Shown piece by piece: positions 1 through 5,084 of a stretch of 10,278 bases of DNA; the first letter of the stretch is position 1, and each line of letters starts with the position of its first letter. The notes beneath the pieces were generated by a model, which worked only from the letters and a program-made list of their open reading frames with translations, had not been told where the DNA came from and made no database searches. Source of the stretch: Candidatus Omnitrophota bacterium (GTDB lineage: Bacteria > Omnitrophota > Omnitrophia > Omnitrophales > JACQLI01); the NCBI GenBank assembly GCA_016204125.1, contig JACQLI010000063.1, forward strand, positions 1 through 10,278, read 5' to 3'. The translations under genes and the position numbers were made by a program.

Positions 1-308
1 GCAAATGCACCGAGCTCGGAACGAAGCTTGAGAAGCGCCTGCTCGGGACGCTTTTCGTATTCAACCAAATCCCACTTCGGTCCGCCGACCGCTCCCAATA
101 GCACACAGTCCGAATCTTTGGCAAGACGGAGGGCTTCATCAGTAAGGGGTGTCTTGTGTTTGTCGATTGACACGCCGCCGATCAAAGCCTCCTTCGTTTC
201 AAAACCGAGATGAAAGACTTGAGCCACACGGCGTACGATCTTAATTGCTTCACTGGTTACTTCCGCGCCGATTCCATCACCTGGCAATACCGCGATTTTG
301 TACATCAT
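1..308 (-). CDS. leuB: 3-isopropylmalate dehydrogenase, N-terminal part (cut by window edge)
   Basis: Oxidises and decarboxylates 3-isopropylmalate to 2-oxoisocaproate with NAD+, the third step of leucine synthesis in the cytoplasm. About 102 residues are visible; the C-terminal two thirds lie left of the window. The fragment begins MMYKIAVLPGDGIGAEV, the classic N-terminus of the isopropylmalate/isocitrate dehydrogenase family, followed by a VLLGAVGGPKWD segment and then a region with RPEQALLKLRSEL, which corresponds to the family's loop contacting NAD and substrate. The Arg residues that bind the malate part are expected just beyond the edge. Two adjacent ATG codons (308 and 305) are possible starts. 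The first overlaps the leuD stop as ATGA and the second as TGATG; the second gives the usual MYKIAVLPGDGIG form. Translation is probably coupled to leuD. leuB rather than tartrate or isocitrate dehydrogenase is strongly supported by the leuCD neighbours. Confidence 0.93.
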   Translation of the reverse strand, partial: MMYKIAVLPGDGIGAEVTSEAIKIVRRVAQVFHLGFETKEALIGGVSIDKHKTPLTDEALRLAKDSDCVLLGAVGGPKWDLVEYEKRPEQALLKLRSELGAF

Positions 309-868
309 GAGGGCATCATCCCCTGTTCTTTGGCATATTTAAAGACATCGCCTGCTTCAATGATAGGCAAAACCTCTCCGATCGGTTTTAAAGGAAAGAC
401 TTTTCCAGTGGTAAGATCCTTCATTTCATGGCGTTCCAAATTGATTTCGAGTTCATCCCCTGTTTTTACCTTATCAATAAGCCTGACTTCCGTCTCAAAT
501 GGAATCAGATAGCCTCCGTTCACGGAATTTCTAAAAAATATCCTGGAATAAAATTCGGCGATGCAGCCTTCGATTCCTGATTCCTGAAGACAAATAGATG
601 CATGTTCCCTCGAAGAACCGCAGCCAAAATTTTTCCCCGCAATAAGAATGGTGTACTCGGACTTTTCGGATCCCTCTTTGACAAAGGGAATATTCCCAAG
701 AGGAAGGCCGCGTGATTTGTCAGGCAACCCATTCATGGCAAACCTGCCAAACATCTTCCTCTCCTCAAGGATCGCTGGATTATAAGTCAAATACTGAGCA
801 GGGATAATCTGATCGGTATCGATATTGTCCCCAACCACGTAACATTTTCCTCGAATGATTTTCTTCAT
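305..868 (-). CDS. leuD: 3-isopropylmalate dehydratase small subunit
   Basis: Small (swivel-domain) subunit that pairs with LeuC to isomerise 2-isopropylmalate to 3-isopropylmalate. The product is 187 residues, somewhat longer than the roughly 165 of the short archaeal-type LeuD. Visible motifs are NIDTDQIIPAQYL (residues 15-27), GKNFGCGSSREHA (78-90), the substrate-contact loop of the aconitase swivel domain, and YSRIFFRNSVNGG (107-119). Between the first two there is an extended segment (about 38-72) that accounts for the extra length. The upstream gap to leuC is 20 bases and pyrimidine-rich, with no Shine-Dalgarno sequence, yet no alternative in-frame start exists, so initiation may depend on ribosomes finishing leuC. 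The stop codon overlaps the leuB start. A homoaconitase small subunit is possible on motif alone; the leuB neighbour favours leucine synthesis. Confidence 0.93.
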   Translation of the reverse strand: MKKIIRGKCYVVGDNIDTDQIIPAQYLTYNPAILEERKMFGRFAMNGLPDKSRGLPLGNIPFVKEGSEKSEYTILIAGKNFGCGSSREHASICLQESGIEGCIAEFYSRIFFRNSVNGGYLIPFETEVRLIDKVKTGDELEINLERHEMKDLTTGKVFPLKPIGEVLPIIEAGDVFKYAKEQGMMPS

Positions 869-888
869 CGGCGAGCAAAAAGAAGAGA

Positions 889-2184
889 TTAAAGAAACTT
901 CCTAGGGTCTGTGATCTTGCCTTCTACGGCCGAAGCCGCAACGGTGTAAGGACTTGCAAGGTACACTTGAGCTTCCTTAGAGCCCATTCGGCCAGGAAAG
1001 TTTCGGTTGGTGCTTGAAATGCAGACTTCAGTTGAGTTCAATCGACCAAAGGTATCTTTAGGCCCTCCCAAACAGGCGGCACAGGAAGCGTCGCCGATCT
1101 TTGCGCCAGCTTTGACAAAAATTTCTCGCAAGGTTTGACCTCCTACTTTCTCCTGATCCAATTTGTGATCCACTTCTGTCGTAGCGGGAACGATAAAGGT
1201 ATCGATCTTGACGGTTCGACCTTTAAGTATCTTCGCTGCCGCTAGAAAGTCGGTGATCTTACCGCCTGTACAAGAACCGATATAGGCACGCGTAAGAGGT
1301 GTTCCTTCAACCTCTCGAACCAAGGCCCTATTGTCAGGTGAATGAGGCTTCGCAACCACAGGCTCAAGTGCTGAAGTTTTGTAAACGCGTTCTGAATGAT
1401 AGTGGGCGTCAGAATCATTTTTCACGACTTCAAAGGGTTTGGAAGTCTTACTTTTGACAAAGCGGATCGTGACATCATCGGGCTCGATGACGCCATTTTT
1501 TCCGCCCGCTTCAATCACCATGTTGCAGAGAGTCATTCGTTCCTCAATATTGAGCGACTCGACACCTTCGCCTGCGAATTCCATGGCACGGTAGACTGCC
1601 CCGTCAACACCGATATCTCCAATAATCCAGAGGATCAGGTCCTTCGCCATCAAATAGGGAGGAAGTTTTCCTTCAAAGACAAAACGCATGGTCGCAGGAA
1701 CTTTGACCCAAAGTTTCCCCGTACCCAAGATAAAACCCGCATCCGTATTGCCGATTCCTGTTGCGAATTCACCAAATGCCCCTGCGGTACAGGTGTGAGA
1801 ATCCGTGCCAAAAAGAATTTCACCTGGCCGAGTATGGCCCTCTTCAGGAAGGGCGATGTGACAAACACCCTTGTATTTCTCACCGCCTACATCGTAGTAA
1901 TAAGGAAGATTCTGTTCTTTGACGAATTCGCGGAGAATGTCAACATTGCGGTGAGCTTTTTCATCGGCTGTAAAGATGTAGTGATCGGGAATAATGACCA
2001 CCTTCTCGCGATTCCAGACGCGGGCATTTTTTCCGAAATGTTCTTTGAAGATCCCGATCGTCCCTGGACCACACACGTCATGTGTCATCAGGACGTCGAC
2101 ATCAACCCAGATGTTTTCACCTGCTTCGACACGAGACTTTCCCGCATGCCTGGCCAATATTTTCTCTGTAAGTGTCATTCCCAT
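889..2184 (-). CDS. leuC: 3-isopropylmalate dehydratase large subunit
   Basis: Large [4Fe-4S] subunit of isopropylmalate isomerase, an aconitase-family enzyme of leucine synthesis. The 431-residue length matches the short archaeal/anaerobe-type LeuC rather than the about 466-residue E. coli type. Seen in the protein: the GTDSHTCTAGAFGEFATGIG segment (126-145), IGSCTGG (302-308) with the first cluster cysteine C305, and CAACLGG (368-374) with C368 and C371, so all three cluster ligands are present. SSTNRNFPGRMGS (390-402) is the typical substrate-binding stretch. Position 307 is Gly where many LeuC proteins have Asn (GSCTNG). Start: MGMTLTEKIL is the common N-terminus of this subfamily, so the ATG at 2184 is preferred over the ATG at 2178; the only upstream purine match is a weak AGG, and the thiG stop is 7 bases away, suggesting coupling. 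Homoaconitase is the alternative function. Confidence 0.94.
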   Translation of the reverse strand: MGMTLTEKILARHAGKSRVEAGENIWVDVDVLMTHDVCGPGTIGIFKEHFGKNARVWNREKVVIIPDHYIFTADEKAHRNVDILREFVKEQNLPYYYDVGGEKYKGVCHIALPEEGHTRPGEILFGTDSHTCTAGAFGEFATGIGNTDAGFILGTGKLWVKVPATMRFVFEGKLPPYLMAKDLILWIIGDIGVDGAVYRAMEFAGEGVESLNIEERMTLCNMVIEAGGKNGVIEPDDVTIRFVKSKTSKPFEVVKNDSDAHYHSERVYKTSALEPVVAKPHSPDNRALVREVEGTPLTRAYIGSCTGGKITDFLAAAKILKGRTVKIDTFIVPATTEVDHKLDQEKVGGQTLREIFVKAGAKIGDASCAACLGGPKDTFGRLNSTEVCISSTNRNFPGRMGSKEAQVYLASPYTVAASAVEGKITDPRKFL

Positions 2185-2191
2185 ACTGGAA

Positions 2192-2986
2192 TTATACCTG
2201 GGGGGCGAACCTTTCCTGGGGACTTGAGGCTGAACCGTAATCTTTCATCGGGATTCTTCCAGCCAAATAGGCCTTTCTCCCTGCTGAAACAGCTTCGCGC
2301 ATCGCCTCTGCCATAAGGACAGGGTCATCCGCACAAGCGATCGCCGTATTCATGAGCACTCCATCCACGCCGAGCTCCATACAAATCGCGGCATCCGATG
2401 CTGTCCCAACGCCTGCATCCACAATGACGGGACAGGAAACCGCTTCACGGATAAATCTTATGTTGAGACGATTCTGGATTCCTCGACCTGAACCAATCGG
2501 AGCTGCCAAGGGCATCACGCAAGCGGCGCCTGCCTCCTCCAATTTTTTTGCCACAATCGGGTCGTCATTAGTGTAAGGAAGAACGATGAACTCTTCTTTG
2601 ACCAAAATCTTTGTGGCCTCAAGAAGAGCTACTACATCAGGAAGAAGAGTCTTGGGGTCACCTAGCACTTCAAGTTTCAAAAGATTGCCAAGACGAGCGG
2701 CTCGCGCCATATGAGCGATTCGTACTGCCTCCTCAACACTATAAGCACCCGCAGTATTGGGAAGAATGGTAAATTTCTGCCTGTCGATATGGTCAAGCAG
2801 AGTCTTTTCACGTCTTGACGGATCCAGATTCACTCTCGCCACCGCTACGGTAACGAGCTCTGAGCCTGACGCTTCGTGGGCCTTCACCATGATCTCTGGA
2901 GACGGGTATTTCCCCGTTCCCACAATGAGGCGTGAGTTAAACTTGTAAGAACCAATTTGTAAGGGACTGTCTGACATTTCTAACAT
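2192..2986 (-). CDS. thiG: Thiazole synthase
   Basis: Builds the thiazole phosphate half of thiamine from 1-deoxy-D-xylulose 5-phosphate, dehydroglycine and the ThiS thiocarboxylate, using a TIM-barrel fold in the cytoplasm. The product has 264 residues, normal for ThiG. Diagnostic segments are FNSRLIVGTGKY (16-27), LLKLEVLGD (102-110) with the Lys104 expected to form the Schiff base with the sugar, APIGSGRGIQN (162-172), VIVDAGVGTASDAA (187-200) and the phosphate-site GVDGVLMNTAIA (206-217), ending with KAYLAGRIP (238-246). Three starts are close together: TTG 2989, ATG 2986 and ATG 2977. AAGGAG at 2990-2995 lies 3 bases before ATG 2986 and 12 before ATG 2977, so neither spacing is ideal; 2986 is chosen and does not affect the domain. 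None of its usual partners (thiS, thiF, thiH or thiO) is in this window; it sits alone between glgA and leuC. Confidence 0.95.
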   Translation of the reverse strand: MLEMSDSPLQIGSYKFNSRLIVGTGKYPSPEIMVKAHEASGSELVTVAVARVNLDPSRREKTLLDHIDRQKFTILPNTAGAYSVEEAVRIAHMARAARLGNLLKLEVLGDPKTLLPDVVALLEATKILVKEEFIVLPYTNDDPIVAKKLEEAGAACVMPLAAPIGSGRGIQNRLNIRFIREAVSCPVIVDAGVGTASDAAICMELGVDGVLMNTAIACADDPVLMAEAMREAVSAGRKAYLAGRIPMKDYGSASSPQERFAPQV

Positions 2987-2989
2987 CAA

Positions 2990-2995
2990 CTCCTT
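2990..2995 (-). promoter_or_regulatory. Ribosome binding site of thiG
   Basis: AAGGAG on the minus strand lies within the 15-base gap between the glgA stop and the thiG ATG at 2986. It is the clearest Shine-Dalgarno match in the left operon. Its spacing is 3 bases to ATG 2986 and 12 bases to ATG 2977, so it brackets the two candidate starts rather than settling the choice. Confidence 0.7.
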
Positions 2996-3001
2996 CTTTC
3001 T

Positions 3002-4462
3002 TTAAACGGTAACGGGCTTACGTTTCACCCGCTCATAAAGCTCGATATACTTTCTTGCCGAAGCACGCCAAGAGAAATCAGCCTTCATGCCGTTCTTAAC
3101 GACCTTGGCCCAAAGCTTCGGGTCTTCATAAACGACAAGCGCTCGGTCAAGTGTGCCAAGCAACGTTTTGGTCTCATACTCTTTAAAAACAAATCCATTG
3201 CCCTCTCCTGATCTGGGATCAAAATCAATGACTGTATCCGCGAGCCCCCCCGTTTCTCTTACCAAAGGAACCGTTCCAAATCGGAAAGAGATGAGCTGTC
3301 CCAAACCGCAAGGTTCAAATCGAGATGGCATCAAGAAAATATCAGAGCCCGCATAAATTCGCTTCGCCATCTTGGCATCAAAAAGAATATGAGCGCCAAG
3401 TTGATGCGAGTATTTCTTGTTTAAATCCCTCAATAACTGATGGTACTTCTCATCTCCTGTTCCAAGAAGGACCATCTGGACGCCACGTTTCATCAAAGCG
3501 TCAATAGCTGGCGCTAAGATGTCGAGACCTTTTTGGTCTGCAAGTCGTGTGACAATCCCAAGAAGTGGGATTTGAGGATCGACCTTGAAGCGGTTCTCTT
3601 TTTGCAGGGTGGCCTTGCAAGCAGCCTTTCCTTCCAATTTCCTAGCACTAAAGTTTGCAGCGATGTCGGGATCTTTCTCGGGATTCCACTCCTCGAGGTC
3701 AATCCCGTTCACAATCCCCACCAAATCATTTCGACGGGTTTGGAGAACTCCTTCCATGCCGCACCCAAATTCCTTGGTTTGAATCTCTTGGGCGTATCGG
3801 GGACTCACAGTGGTAAGTTCATCTGAATAGACAAGCCCCCCTTTCAGGAAACTTACCTTGCCGTAAAACTCAAGCCTTTCCAGTTTGAACTCATCCCAAC
3901 TGAGTCCCGTAACAGGAAGTGAGTCGGGAGGAAAGTTGCCTTGATAGGCAAGGTTATGAATCGTGAAGATACTTTTTGTCTTGGCAAAGAACGGATCATT
4001 CGAATAAAGCGTCTTCAAATAGGTCGAGGTGAGTCCCGCCTGCCAGTCGTGACAATGAATCACGTCAGGCTTAAGATTGAGCTTCTTAAGCGCCTCAAGC
4101 ACCCCTCTTTGAAAGAAGACAAACCTTCTATCGTTGTCAGGATAATCACCCAGGGGAGTCCCGTAGAGTTCATCCCGACTGAAATATTCGGGCTGATCGA
4201 TAAAATAAACCTTCACCCCGCTTGGGTCATCGAAGCGAAAAACGCGGCCCGTTTCAGCTTCCGATCCTACTGGGATTTGAAGCCGATCGATGACTTCCTT
4301 AAGAGACCAGCGATTGACATCGACCTTTTTGTATTTGGGAACAAAACAAATGACTTCCTGGCCAAGCACCTGGATCTCTTTTGGAAGGGTCCCCGTGACG
4401 TCTGCAAGTCCACCCGTCTTGGCAAAGGGAACCATTTCTGGTGATACGAATACGATACGCAT
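3002..4462 (-). CDS. glgA: Glycogen synthase (ADP-glucose type, GT5)
   Basis: Transfers glucose from ADP-glucose to the non-reducing end of alpha-1,4-glucan in bacterial glycogen synthesis. The protein is 486 residues, normal for GlgA. The N-terminal GT5 catalytic domain opens MRIVFVSPEMVPFAKTGGLADV, where K15-T-G-G is the ADP-glucose binding motif. CHDW (137-140) and FTIHNLAYQG (166-175) follow. The C-terminal Rossmann domain has VNGID (251-255), GIVTRLADQKGLD (302-314), SRFEPCGLGQL (380-390) with the catalytic-region Glu383, and ETGGLADTV (403-411). The reading frame stays open 17 codons further upstream, but that extension lies inside the preceding gene and has no family resemblance. ATG 4462 shares one base with the upstream stop (TAATG), which points to translational coupling. 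No glgC or glgB is visible in the window. Confidence 0.96.
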   Translation of the reverse strand: MRIVFVSPEMVPFAKTGGLADVTGTLPKEIQVLGQEVICFVPKYKKVDVNRWSLKEVIDRLQIPVGSEAETGRVFRFDDPSGVKVYFIDQPEYFSRDELYGTPLGDYPDNDRRFVFFQRGVLEALKKLNLKPDVIHCHDWQAGLTSTYLKTLYSNDPFFAKTKSIFTIHNLAYQGNFPPDSLPVTGLSWDEFKLERLEFYGKVSFLKGGLVYSDELTTVSPRYAQEIQTKEFGCGMEGVLQTRRNDLVGIVNGIDLEEWNPEKDPDIAANFSARKLEGKAACKATLQKENRFKVDPQIPLLGIVTRLADQKGLDILAPAIDALMKRGVQMVLLGTGDEKYHQLLRDLNKKYSHQLGAHILFDAKMAKRIYAGSDIFLMPSRFEPCGLGQLISFRFGTVPLVRETGGLADTVIDFDPRSGEGNGFVFKEYETKTLLGTLDRALVVYEDPKLWAKVVKNGMKADFSWRASARKYIELYERVKRKPVTV

Positions 4463-4740
4463 TATTGCACGGTTACAACACAGTTCCAGGAACCAAAGGC
4501 ATTGGGAACACATTCAACAGGACGTTGATCATTTTCCCAAACACCATCCACGAGGTAACGGTACTCGTAACGCCCTGTCGAGAGTGAAAGCGTAGTCTTC
4601 CATTTCCCTTCCTTGTCCTTCTTAAGGGGGCAGGCTTGTACATCCCAATTGTTAAATGTCCCAGCCAAGTGGACCATGAGGGCCAGCGGAGAATAAAATT
4701 CAAATTCAACATCCTTTGTCCTTAACGTCTTTTTTGGCAT
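4462..4740 (-). CDS. Small stand-alone glycogen-binding (CBM48/AMPK-type) protein
   Basis: A 92-residue protein that is almost entirely one carbohydrate-binding E-set domain of the kind found in AMPK beta subunits and in branching enzymes. Seen: VEFEFYSPLALMVHLAGTFNNWD, in which the FNNWD turn (about residues 29-33) is the family signature, then PLKKDKEGKWKTTLSL, and GRYEYRYLVDGVWEND with a second aromatic. The two conserved Trp positions that stack on glucan are both present. No catalytic domain, signal peptide or membrane segment is seen. A longer open frame runs up to 4812, but GAGGAG at 4751-4756 and the start of homology support ATG 4740. It is the first gene of the operon and its stop overlaps the glgA start by one base. 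The likely role, by inference, is to dock GlgA or another enzyme on glycogen, or to sense glycogen. I do not recognise a named gene. Confidence 0.88.
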   Translation of the reverse strand: MPKKTLRTKDVEFEFYSPLALMVHLAGTFNNWDVQACPLKKDKEGKWKTTLSLSTGRYEYRYLVDGVWENDQRPVECVPNAFGSWNCVVTVQ

Positions 4741-4749
4741 AGACTTCCA

Positions 4750-4762
4750 TCTCCTCAGGAGA
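4750..4762 (-). promoter_or_regulatory. Small hairpin covering the Shine-Dalgarno of the glycogen operon
   Basis: On the minus strand TCTCC-TGA-GGAGA forms a perfect 5-base-pair stem with a 3-base loop. The right arm contains the GGAG Shine-Dalgarno of the glycogen-binding protein gene, 10 bases before its ATG. The structure could lower initiation, but the stem is short and could be chance. No riboswitch-like architecture is visible, as the whole leader would be only about 37 bases. Confidence 0.4.
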
Positions 4763-4783
4763 GGGCGGGAAGAGAAGTTTTTG

Positions 4784-4812
4784 AGTATATAATAGACCTT
4801 GCGGAATTGCAA
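4784..4812 (-). promoter_or_regulatory. Promoter of the glycogen-thiG-leuCDB operon
   Basis: Reading the minus strand, TTGCAA (4812-4807) is followed after exactly 17 bases by TATACT (4789-4784). These are good sigma70-type -35 and -10 boxes with ideal spacing. Transcription would start near 4777, leaving a leader of about 37 bases before ATG 4740. It is the only plausible promoter I see upstream of the six-gene minus-strand run. Confidence 0.65.
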
Positions 4813-4814
4813 GG
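4797..4814. promoter_or_regulatory. Dyad overlapping both divergent -35 boxes, possible operator
   Basis: CCTTGC-GGAATT-GCAAGG is a perfect inverted repeat with 6-base arms and a 6-base spacer. It covers the -35 box of the rpmB promoter (4799-4804) and that of the glycogen operon (4807-4812). A dimeric regulator bound here would block both. Part of the symmetry is automatic, since two TTGC-type -35 boxes face opposite ways, but the outer CC/GG pairs are not explained by that. No second copy was noticed in the window. Confidence 0.4.
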
Positions 4815-4826
4815 ACAGGGTATAAT
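4799..4826 (+). promoter_or_regulatory. Promoter of rpmB
   Basis: TTGCGG (4799-4804), a 16-base spacer and a perfect TATAAT (4821-4826) form a sigma70-like promoter pointing at rpmB. The expected transcription start is around 4833, only about 3 bases before the rpmB ATG at 4836, so the mRNA would be almost leaderless. A second TATAAT at 4788-4793 would give a leader of about 36 bases but has no recognisable -35 box at 16-18 bases. Confidence 0.6.
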
Positions 4827-4835
4827 CCCGAGCCT

Positions 4836-5084
4836 ATGCGACGCTGTGAAATTTGTGGAAAAGGTGCTTTAACTGGAAATTCGATCGCCCGCCGAGGTAT
4901 GGCTAAGAAAAAAGGGGGCGTTGGAAAAAAAATTACGGGTATTACCCGTCGGCGTTTTTATCCCAACCTACAGAGAGTGAAGGCCCGTTTTCCAAACGGT
5001 ACGGTTAGACGGATCCAAGCTTGTGCAAGTTGCCTTCAAGCTGGAAAGGTTACGAAGGCAATAAGCACTAAGCTCGTAGCTTAA
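4836..5084 (+). CDS. rpmB: 50S ribosomal protein L28 (bL28), zinc-binding type
   Basis: Small basic protein of the large ribosomal subunit. The 82 residues begin MRRCEICGKGALTGN, typical of L28, and continue with RRRFYPNLQRVKARFPNGTVRRI, the conserved beta-rich core. C4/C7 and C63/C66 form two CxxC pairs, so it is the zinc-binding (C+) version. Residues about 20-38 (GMAKKKGGVGKKITGIT) are an insertion compared with the common 60-78-residue L28; similar insertions occur in some planctomycete-type L28 proteins as I recall them. The start is fixed by the conserved Cys only three residues in. No good Shine-Dalgarno lies at normal distance (AGGACAGGG ends 15 bases before the ATG), and the best promoter implies a leader of about 3 bases. 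It is the only plus-strand gene here, and its end overlaps the recJ end by 17 bases. Confidence 0.95.
   Translation: MRRCEICGKGALTGNSIARRGMAKKKGGVGKKITGITRRRFYPNLQRVKARFPNGTVRRIQACASCLQAGKVTKAISTKLVA
5030..5061. repeat. Inverted repeat at the convergent rpmB/recJ ends
   Basis: TTGCCTTC (5030-5037) and GAAGGCAA (5054-5061) are perfect 8-base arms around a 16-base loop. The repeat lies inside the rpmB coding region and just past the recJ stop (5068). It could form a hairpin in either transcript, but no T-run follows on either strand, so it is not a normal intrinsic terminator. It might shield the recJ mRNA 3' end, or be a by-product of coding. Confidence 0.35.

Noticed and set aside
28..512. 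Plus-strand open frames opposite leuB and leuD
   Set aside because: Both are shadows of the clearly coding minus strand and have no recognisable features.
2191..2196. Perfect TATAAT on the minus strand 7 bases before the leuC start
   Set aside because: It is made by the last Val codon and TAA stop of thiG plus the next base, and no -35 box lies 16-18 bases upstream.
1396..2316. A 306-codon open frame on the plus strand opposite leuC and the thiG end
   Set aside because: It is the antisense shadow of leuC, whose full aconitase-family motifs prove the minus strand is coding; its translation shows no recognisable domain and is poor in coherent structure.
4463..4513. Upstream extension of glgA by 17 codons (MCSQCLWFLELCC...)
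   Set aside because: It overlaps the glycogen-binding gene, has no family resemblance, and the standard GlgA N-terminus MRIVFVSPEMVPFAKTGG begins exactly at the TAATG overlap.
4788..4793. Second TATAAT as the main rpmB promoter
   Set aside because: No -35 box or extended -10 is present at the right distance; kept only as an alternative to the promoter at 4799-4826.
4741..4812. Upstream extension of the glycogen-binding protein by 24 codons
   Set aside because: It runs across the predicted promoter and leader, whereas a Shine-Dalgarno and the start of domain similarity support ATG 4740.
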